DNA of 14,068 nucleotides from assembly GCA_021781075.1 (NCBI GenBank), contig JAJXXN010000045.1:1-14068 (forward strand), in the 5' to 3' direction. A model generated the notes under the pieces. That model had not been told where the DNA came from. It worked only from the letters and a program-made list of their open reading frames with translations, and did not search any database. The number at the start of each line of letters is the position of its first letter. The stretch's first letter is position 1. The stretch is from Acidobacteriota bacterium. Lineage in GTDB: Bacteria; Acidobacteriota; Terriglobia; Terriglobales; Acidobacteriaceae. A program made the translations under genes and the position numbers. Below are positions 1-4,852 of this stretch, one piece after another.

Positions 1-213
1 AGGTAGACCTCGCCAAAATATTCCGAGGAAGCCTTTTCGTCCTCCAAAGCCCCAAGTATAGACTGAACCATCTTCTGCTAATGCTAAGCTGTGATAATCT
101 CCTAGACAAACTTTCTTGATTTTAATGTTGTTCTTTAAACGTTGTGAAGAAGTCCGACTGCAGGAAAAATCCTTAGGTACGGTCATAAACCTCTTGCTTG
201 CCACAATCAGCAT
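1..213 (-). CDS. RCC1-repeat protein, N-terminal part (runs off the window)
   Basis: On the minus strand a frame opens with ATG at 213 (alternative ATG at 186) and stays open for 71 codons to the window edge. Its last third reads as an RCC1-type repeat: a GDYHSLALAEDGSVYTWGFG stretch at about residues 43-62, with the family's H-[ST]-[LM]-A-L-x-x-D-G-x-V-[YFW]-x-W-G core. RCC1 repeats form seven-bladed propellers used for protein binding or GTPase exchange in eukaryotes, and also occur in some bacterial surface proteins. The G-F-G-G spacing after the tryptophan looks more like eukaryotic members than bacterial ones; this is an impression, not a search result. The N-terminal 40 residues show no signal peptide and no family resemblance. 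A polypyrimidine-CAG stretch just upstream of residue 18 could even be a splice acceptor. Base composition differs from the GC-rich genes from 965 on. The repeat assignment is fairly firm; the start and the host are not. Confidence 0.5.
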   Translation of the reverse strand, partial: MLIVASKRFMTVPKDFSCSRTSSQRLKNNIKIKKVCLGDYHSLALAEDGSVYTWGFGGRKGFLGIFWRGLP

Positions 214-341
214 GCAAGTGAAAGCACGCCATGAATGCCGCCCAGAGCAAACCTAAAAGGCAATGGCTAGGCCAAAATAGGAGGTGGACAAAAAGAACAT
301 TCGCGGACTCGTAACAATATATGTGCGAAAAAGCGCTGCTG

Positions 342-647
342 TCAACGAAAATTTATGAAAATTTTAGAGGATATTCTCGATAACGATATGACAATCGCAG
401 GAAGTACGCTTTTTAGGGATTCGGGGTGGAACAGACTCCACCGGTGGGTGGAATCTGTTCTTCTATCATATTGATAATAAAGTAGATAAATAACAATAAG
501 TAATTGAGCGTTTCTTGCCATATTGCTCATAAAGTTAAAATGGACTGTATTTTTCAATAAAATCTGCGGCGAGAATGTAGTCAATATAAAATAAATGAAT
601 ACTGTAATAGCTACAAATGTATATATTAAATAATTCCATCGATACAT
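342..647 (-). CDS. possible small two-helix membrane protein (weak)
   Basis: A 101-codon frame with ATG at 647. Its first 60 residues contain two strongly hydrophobic segments: about residues 5-25 (LIYTFVAITVFIYFILTTF) and about 44-59 (RNAQLLIVIYLLYYQY). The C-terminal 40 residues are polar and are encoded across the 429-460 hairpin. I recognise no family. Hydrophobic peptides arise easily from AT-rich DNA because T-rich codons encode Phe, Leu, Ile and Val, so the membrane pattern alone is weak evidence. No clear Shine-Dalgarno sequence precedes the ATG and there is no operon partner. It could be a real small gene in foreign DNA or a chance frame. Confidence 0.22.
   Translation of the reverse strand: MYRWNYLIYTFVAITVFIYFILTTFSPQILLKNTVHFNFMSNMARNAQLLIVIYLLYYQYDRRTDSTHRWSLFHPESLKSVLPAIVISLSRISSKIFINFR
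429..460 (-). repeat. 14-bp stem-loop (inverted repeat, 4-nt loop)
   Basis: Arms 429-442 and 447-460 are complementary apart from one position, with a four-base loop at 443-446. Read as minus-strand RNA the odd pair (436/453) is a G-U wobble, giving a full 14-bp stem; read as plus-strand RNA it is a C/A mismatch followed by a weakly T-rich TTCTTCT tail. It could be a terminator for a plus-strand transcript, a palindromic repeat unit or the remains of paired element ends. No run of T follows on the minus strand. Confidence 0.55.
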
Positions 648-964
648 TAATATGTATCCTGAATTCTACAGGCCATGCAAGGCCATGAAGTATTGTTTTT
701 AGAGTTTATGCCGCTAAAGTAAAGAATTAATTGTAATTATATATTTGTCTGTTGTGCCTTTCAGCAAGCAATAAAATCAAGGATTTGATGATTTCCTTTG
801 TAGTTCCATTTTCTAGAAGTTGTTGTAAAGACGATGAATCACGACTTGATTTCCACATGGATATAGCAAATAGAGGAGTGTGTTGATTTTGCGTTACCTG
901 CAGGATTGTTACCGTGGTGCGGATATTGCATTTTGAGGTTCCCTGAGTGGTTGCAGGAGGTGGG

Positions 965-2875
965 CTATTTGTGGGCGTCCTTGAAATCGTTGGTTTTGAG
1001 GATTTTGCCACCCTCTTGGATGACGTAGAGTTTGTTGACGTCGAGGTTCTTTAGCAGGTCAACAGCGCCTGAGGGCCAGCGGATTTCGAGCTCGTCAACG
1101 ATTTTTGCCTCTCCTAGGCCGAAGTGCAGGCGGAGATCATTTTGCGAGAAGTAGCTTCCGCCGGAGCGGACCTCGTCGATTTGGATGAGCGGCGAGCCTG
1201 GTTTTGCATCGAGGGCGAGAGTGTTGGTGTGGGCAGTGACCTTGACGCGCGCGCCGATGCCGGTGCGGTTGCTTTTGACGCCGACGGTGCGGATTTTGAT
1301 CCAACCGCGGTTTTTAACGGTGTCGCCGGTGGCCTTGTTGTGGATAAGCTGGGGTGGTGCGTTGACGCAGTTGACGACGACGTCGATGAGGCCGTCGTTG
1401 TCATAGTCGCCAAAGGCGCATCCACGTGCGGGGACTTCGTCGGTGATGCCGGGACCGGCGATGGCGGTAACCTCTTCAAACTGCCCCTGGCGCAGGTTGC
1501 GGTAGAGATATTTGTGCTCGGCGTAGGTGGCATCAACCTGTGTACCGTCAACCTCCGGGTAGACGTGGCCATTGGCGACGAAGATGTCGAGCCAGCCGTC
1601 GTTGTCCATGTCAAAAAAGCCGATGCCCCATCCGAGGAGTCGGGTGTTGATGCCGAGGCCGGAGAGGTAGGTGTGGTCCTCGAAGGTGCCGTCGCCGAGG
1701 TTCATGAAGAGTGAGTCGGTGTCTCCGGCGAAGTTGGTCTTTGCGATGTCGAGCAGGCCGTCGCGGTTGAAGTCGCCGATGGTGACGCCCATGCCGGCCT
1801 GGGGCTTGCCATCGGGCGAATAGGCGACGCCGACCTCGATGGCGACATCCTGGAAGGTGCCGTTTTTCTGGTTTTGATAGAAGGTGGCGGCTGTGGAGTC
1901 GTTGGCGACGAAGATGTCGGGCCAGCCGTCGTTGTCGAAGTCGCCGACGCCGCAACTGAGGGCGTAGGTTCCGATCGTCGACCACATGCCGGATTTTTCG
2001 CTGACGTCGGTGAAGGTGCCGTCGCCGTTGTTGTGGTAGAGGATGTTTTTTCCACCTTCAAGGCCCGGCGGCCCGCAGGCGACCTGTATGCCCTTGTAGG
2101 TGCAATTTGCATCTTCCGGCAGCGGGGCGGTCTTGATGTCAAAGTCGATATAGTTGCCGACGAAGAGGTCGAGGTGGCCGTCGCGGTCGTAATCGAGAAA
2201 CGCTGAGCCGGAGTTCCAGCGCAGCTTCGATTGCTCCAGCCCTGCGGCCTTTGTGACGTCGGTGAAAGTGCCGTCGCCGTTGTTGCGGTAGAGGGCGTTC
2301 TGGCCCCAATAGGAGATGAAGAGGTCGTTCCAGCCGTCGTTGTTGTAGTCGCCCACGCAGCAGGACTGGCCCCAGCCGGTGCGTGTGATTCCGGATTTTT
2401 GGGTGACATCGGTGAAGGTGCCGTCACGGTTGTTTTTGAAGAGATGGCAGATGGGCTCTTCGCCTTTTGGAAAGCCCTCGAGCCGCCAGCCGTTGACGAT
2501 GAAGATGTCGAGCCAGTCATCGTGGTCGTAGTCGAAGAAGGCAATTCCGCAGCCGGTGGTTTCAAGCAGGTATTTGTTGCGGTGTTCGCCGCCGAAGATG
2601 GTTTTTACGTTGAGGCCGGAGGACTTTGCAATGTCAGTGAGTTCAATGCCGAGTGGCGTGCCGGAGACGTTGTTCGGTGGGCCCTTGGGCGCGGGGCGGG
2701 CTTGCGCGGAGTAGGTTTCGCGGCTCATGCCGGCGGGCTTTTGCGGCGCTTGTTGTGCAAGGAGCGGACGGGCGAGGCGGAGAACCTCTTCAAAAGGGAG
2801 CACAAGCGCGGTGCGCGAGAGGGAGCGCAGAAGCGAGCGGCGGGTGAGATTGTTGAAAGTGGACTCAGGACTCAA
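965..2875 (-). CDS. Tat-exported FG-GAP/VCBS repeat protein with ASPIC/UnbV domain (CRTAC1 family)
   Basis: A 636-residue protein expected to be exported and to fold as a calcium-binding beta-propeller; its substrate is unknown. The N-terminus has a twin-arginine-like motif (TRRSLLR at 11-17) followed by a moderately hydrophobic stretch to about residue 40. Seven D-x-[DN]-x-D-x-x-x-D calcium-loop motifs follow, the first at about 115-123 (DYDHDDWLD) and the last near 490-500 (DYDNDGLID), several preceded by NNGDGTFTDV. The C-terminus (about 535-622) has the ASPIC/UnbV signature, including NRTGIGARVKV, EVRSGGSYFSQND, HFGLGEA and IRWPSG. No ATG fits the export signal; the first start in the open frame is TTG at 2875, with GGAG ten bases upstream. 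A TATACT -10-like box lies at 2916-2921. UnbV-domain proteins are abundant in Acidobacteria and Planctomycetes and often sit beside TPR or SusC-like genes, but none is seen here. The stop falls right at the composition break near 960. Confidence 0.93.
   Translation of the reverse strand: MSPESTFNNLTRRSLLRSLSRTALVLPFEEVLRLARPLLAQQAPQKPAGMSRETYSAQARPAPKGPPNNVSGTPLGIELTDIAKSSGLNVKTIFGGEHRNKYLLETTGCGIAFFDYDHDDWLDIFIVNGWRLEGFPKGEEPICHLFKNNRDGTFTDVTQKSGITRTGWGQSCCVGDYNNDGWNDLFISYWGQNALYRNNGDGTFTDVTKAAGLEQSKLRWNSGSAFLDYDRDGHLDLFVGNYIDFDIKTAPLPEDANCTYKGIQVACGPPGLEGGKNILYHNNGDGTFTDVSEKSGMWSTIGTYALSCGVGDFDNDGWPDIFVANDSTAATFYQNQKNGTFQDVAIEVGVAYSPDGKPQAGMGVTIGDFNRDGLLDIAKTNFAGDTDSLFMNLGDGTFEDHTYLSGLGINTRLLGWGIGFFDMDNDGWLDIFVANGHVYPEVDGTQVDATYAEHKYLYRNLRQGQFEEVTAIAGPGITDEVPARGCAFGDYDNDGLIDVVVNCVNAPPQLIHNKATGDTVKNRGWIKIRTVGVKSNRTGIGARVKVTAHTNTLALDAKPGSPLIQIDEVRSGGSYFSQNDLRLHFGLGEAKIVDELEIRWPSGAVDLLKNLDVNKLYVIQEGGKILKTNDFKDAHK
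2003..2433. repeat. three copies of a ~30-bp intragenic repeat encoding NGDGTFTDV units
   Basis: Near-identical 30-bp stretches at about 2003-2033, 2254-2285 and 2404-2433 encode the conserved turn before each calcium loop of the propeller (G-D-G-T-F-T-D-V). They differ at only a few positions, suggesting repeat duplication within the gene or codon conservation of the blade motif. They explain the DNA-level repetition here without a mobile element. Confidence 0.7.
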
Positions 2876-2976
2876 GTGAGTAGGGCTCCGATGGGGCGAT
2901 GCGCGCCTAAGGATGAGTATAAAAGGTGATGGGCAGCGGGCATCGTTGAGCTATTTTATTTTCGGTACAAGCGGTT

Positions 2977-3039
2977 TTACACCGGGATTTTGGCGAAGTA
3001 GCGCGTCGCCTCGGTGACGGAGATGGGGACATTGACCAT
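2977..3039 (-). pseudogene. 20-residue ORF resembling the start of a Phd/YefM-type antitoxin (remnant?)
   Basis: ATG at 3039 is preceded by an AGGA four bases upstream, and the frame encodes 20 residues ending in TAA. The peptide (MVNVPISVTEATRYFAKIPV) resembles the N-terminal beta-strand and first helix of prevent-host-death antitoxins, typically I-S-V-T-E-A-[AR]-x-x-[FL]. Complete Phd/YefM antitoxins are about 70-90 residues, so this would be a truncated relic. No toxin gene is next to it. The resemblance is short and may be chance. Confidence 0.25.
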
Positions 3040-3133
3040 GAAATCCTATTCAACAAAAAATCGGATTACATGATTCCCGGCGACCCGCGGGAATGCCGCA
3101 GGTTGCAGCCAGTGCTAGGATGAGTTCGACGCC

Positions 3134-3685
3134 ATGTACAAACTGATTGCATTTTTTGTTCTCTCGTGCGGGCTTGCATTTGCCTCGCGGCGCTCGCTGG
3201 CGCGGCCCAGGGCCCATGGGTTTCCGCGGTTTTTTGCCTGGGAGCTGATGGCTGCGCTCTTCACGATGAACGCCGAGGTGTGGTTCCATGATCCGTTGGG
3301 ATGGAACCAGTTGGTTTCGTGGACGCTTTTGTTCGGCGCACTGTTGCCACTGGTGATCGGCTCGCGGCGCTTGTTTGGGGATGGCGAGATTGTGCGGGCG
3401 CGCGCGGGGGATGAGGCGCTGTTTTCGTTTGAGAAGACATCGAAACTGGTGACGACGGGGATTTACCGTCACATCCGGCATCCGCTGTATGGCTCGGTGC
3501 TGATGGTGGCGTGGGGTATTTATTTCAAGCGCCCGGGGTGGGTTGGGTTGCTGATGATGGTGGCCGCGAGTGCGCTGCTGTATTGGACGGCGCATGCGGA
3601 CGAGGCGGAGTGCATTGAGTTTTTTGGTGATGAGTACCGGCAATATATGAAACATAGCAGGATGTTTGTGCCGTATTTGTTTTAG
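3134..3685 (+). CDS. isoprenylcysteine carboxyl methyltransferase / phospholipid methyltransferase-like membrane protein
   Basis: A 183-residue polytopic membrane protein of the ICMT/PEMT superfamily, which transfers a methyl group from S-adenosylmethionine to a lipid or lipid-linked thiol at the membrane. The diagnostic part is C-terminal. A K-L-V-T-T-G-I-Y-R-x-I-R-H-P-L-Y-G stretch at about 106-122 is the SAM-binding RHPxY motif. A hydrophobic hairpin follows at about 125-150, then a final E-A-E-C-I-E-F-F-G-D-E-Y-R-Q-Y helix that supplies the conserved glutamates near the cofactor. The N-terminal half has two or three hydrophobic segments (about 3-18, 33-48 and 60-77). An AGGATGAG sequence lies 10-17 bases before ATG 3134. 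Bacteria lack prenylcysteine processing in most cases, so the true substrate cannot be named. No terminator is evident after its stop; the ArsR gene follows 237 bp later with its own promoter. Confidence 0.88.
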   Translation: MYKLIAFFVLSCGLAFASRRSLARPRAHGFPRFFAWELMAALFTMNAEVWFHDPLGWNQLVSWTLLFGALLPLVIGSRRLFGDGEIVRARAGDEALFSFEKTSKLVTTGIYRHIRHPLYGSVLMVAWGIYFKRPGWVGLLMMVAASALLYWTAHADEAECIEFFGDEYRQYMKHSRMFVPYLF

Positions 3686-3888
3686 AAACTTGTCGTAAAA
3701 GTGTATTGAGAGTTTGGCGGAACAGCAGAGAAACGTCCCTCCGGGGCATAAGCCAGCGTTTGTGTTGCATTTTGCCGGCAAGACTAGAGCCGTGCCCTTT
3801 CAAGACACCGACGCGAAACGAGCTTTTCAACAAGTTCCCAGTGGCAGGAAATGGAAGCCGGGGCCCAGGGCGGCCCGCAAAATACACC
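3686..3888. other. intergenic stretch, no gene seen
   Basis: This DNA lies between the methyltransferase stop and the arsR-type promoter. Short frames on both strands lack ribosome binding sites and resemble nothing known. I see no strong hairpin with a T tail. Confidence 0.5.
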
Positions 3889-3916
3889 TTGACAATCCAA
3901 TTAAATTCACTACCAT
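3889..3916 (+). promoter_or_regulatory. sigma70-type promoter of the ArsR/SRPBCC operon, with overlapping small dyad
   Basis: A perfect TTGACA -35 box (3889-3894) and a TACCAT -10 box (3911-3916) are separated by 16 bp. Transcription would begin about 6-7 bases after the -10, at or next to the GTG start at 3923. A short dyad ACTA-N5-TAGT (3909-3921) overlaps the -10 box and is a plausible operator for the repressor encoded just downstream, since ArsR-family proteins usually autoregulate. Operator assignment is inference. Confidence 0.6.
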
Positions 3917-3922
3917 ATAGTT

Positions 3923-4279
3923 GTGGATGGATTGAGCACAGCGTTTGCGGCTTTGTCGGACCCGACGCGGCGGGCAATGATCAAGCGGCTGGCGCGCGGG
4001 CCGGTATCGGTGCATGAGTTGACGGAGCTTTTTCCGGTATCGCAACAAATGGTTTCAAAGCACATTGCCTTCCTCGTGCGGGCGCGGATTGTGATCAAGA
4101 CGAAGCGCGGGCGGGAAAGCGTTTGCGCGCTGCGGCCGGAGGGCTTGAGGCTGGCGGCTGAGTGGGCGCTCAATTACAGGCGCTTTTGGGAAGAGAGTTT
4201 TGACAAGTTGGATGTGGTTTTACAGGAACTGAAAAAGGAGGAGGCCAGGGATGACAAGCGGAAACGGAAACGAAGTTGA
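3923..4279 (+). CDS. ArsR-family winged-helix transcriptional regulator (SRPBCC-linked type)
   Basis: A 118-residue DNA-binding repressor. The ArsR fold is clear: an ALSDPTRRAMIKRLARG opening helix pair at about 10-26, an S-V-H-E-L-T-E-L-F-P-V-S-Q-Q-M-V-S-K-H-I recognition unit at about 29-48, and a wing at about 55-70. There is no metal-binding ELCVCDL cysteine motif, so it is not an arsenic sensor. It belongs to the subgroup normally paired with an AHSA1/SRPBCC gene, as here. The start is GTG at 3923: an in-frame stop lies at 3902-3904 and no other start codon lies between. No Shine-Dalgarno is present, and the promoter placement implies a leaderless mRNA. TTG at 3932 is the only nearby alternative. 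Its 3' end overlaps the next gene by 29 bp and is Lys/Arg-rich. The ligand is unknown. Confidence 0.93.
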   Translation: MDGLSTAFAALSDPTRRAMIKRLARGPVSVHELTELFPVSQQMVSKHIAFLVRARIVIKTKRGRESVCALRPEGLRLAAEWALNYRRFWEESFDKLDVVLQELKKEEARDDKRKRKRS

Positions 4280-4760
4280 ACGGATGGTGATCAGCCGTGT
4301 TTTTGATGCGCCACGCGAGCTGGTGTGGAAGGCGTGGACGAGCCCGGAACATGTGATGCAGTGGTGGGGGCCGCATGGCTTTACCTCGCCGGTTTGCCGG
4401 ATGGATTTTCGCGTGGGTGGAAAATTCCTGTGTTGCATGAGGACGCCGGATGGGCAGGAGTTCTGGACTGGCGGGGAGTACCACGAAATTGTGCCGCAGG
4501 AGAAGATTGTTTTCTCAATGTATTTTGCCGATGCGGAAGGCAAGCGTGTGGACCCGGCAACGATGGGGATTGCGCACGAGGTGATTGACGAGCTGCACGA
4601 CATGGTGACGTTTGAGGATGCGGGGGCCGGCAGAACGAAGCTCACCTACTTTGGCAATGAGCCAATGGCAAGCGCGCGGGAGAGCGGCCAACTGGAGGGG
4701 ATGAACCAGTCACTGGAGAAACTGGGCGAGGTGATTGCCTCGCTGGCAGGCGCGCGGTAG
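4251..4760 (+). CDS. SRPBCC-domain protein (AHSA1-like), partner of the ArsR regulator
   Basis: A 169-residue START/Bet v1-like protein of the AHSA1 family. The fold forms a deep hydrophobic cavity thought to bind lipophilic ligands, but no activity is established for this subgroup. Typical signatures are I-S-R-V-F-D-A-P-R-E-L-V-W-K-A-W-T-S-P-E-H at about 14-34, W-W-G-P-H-G-F at about 38-44, G-G-x-F near 56-59, and the C-terminal helix E-G-M-N-Q-S-L-E-K-L-G-E. A very strong GGAGGAGG ribosome binding site at 4237-4244 precedes ATG 4251, inside the arsR 3' end. The 29-bp overlap indicates translational coupling. The contrast between this strong site and the leaderless regulator suggests the partner is made in excess of the repressor (inference). 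The pair probably detects or responds to a small hydrophobic compound; which one cannot be read from sequence. Confidence 0.93.
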   Translation: MTSGNGNEVERMVISRVFDAPRELVWKAWTSPEHVMQWWGPHGFTSPVCRMDFRVGGKFLCCMRTPDGQEFWTGGEYHEIVPQEKIVFSMYFADAEGKRVDPATMGIAHEVIDELHDMVTFEDAGAGRTKLTYFGNEPMASARESGQLEGMNQSLEKLGEVIASLAGAR

Positions 4761-4791
4761 CAGGCTGGAGAAGCAGCGCGCCGCGCAATGC

Positions 4792-4830
4792 GAAAAATAG
4801 CCCGGGCCTCAGAGCGAGACCCGGGCTATT
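4792..4830 (-). terminator. intrinsic terminator of the M16 peptidase gene, possibly bidirectional
   Basis: A perfect 11-bp inverted repeat (4796-4806 with 4820-4830, AATAGCCCGGG and its complement) has an additional CTC/GAG pairing inside the loop. On the minus strand the stem is followed by a run of T (complement of 4793-4797), which is the classic terminator layout. It lies 23 bp past the peptidase stop codon. On the plus strand only a weak T content follows, but the hairpin may also limit readthrough from the SRPBCC gene, which converges on it. Confidence 0.85.
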
Positions 4831-4852
4831 CCTGCTTACAAAGCAAGTGGAG

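Larger units (their letters stand above)
214..964. other. AT-rich, gene-poor stretch without a firmly supported gene
   Basis: This roughly 750-bp stretch is markedly richer in A and T than the sequence from 965 onward, including runs of A/T around 590-660 and 720-745. It holds the weak membrane ORF at 342-647, a hairpin at 429-460, and an open frame of 94 codons on the minus strand (727-1011). That frame would start inside the 3' end of the UnbV gene; its C-terminal half has a helix-like pattern (LQQLLENGTTKEIIKSLILL) but no recognisable family. A 39-codon plus-strand frame starts at ATG 355. None has a convincing ribosome binding site. It may be acquired DNA or a chimeric join. Confidence 0.6.

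Noticed and set aside
2231..2929. Plus-strand 232-codon frame opposite the UnbV gene
   Set aside because: Val/Gly/Glu-rich shadow of calcium-loop repeats, no start signal or family resemblance.
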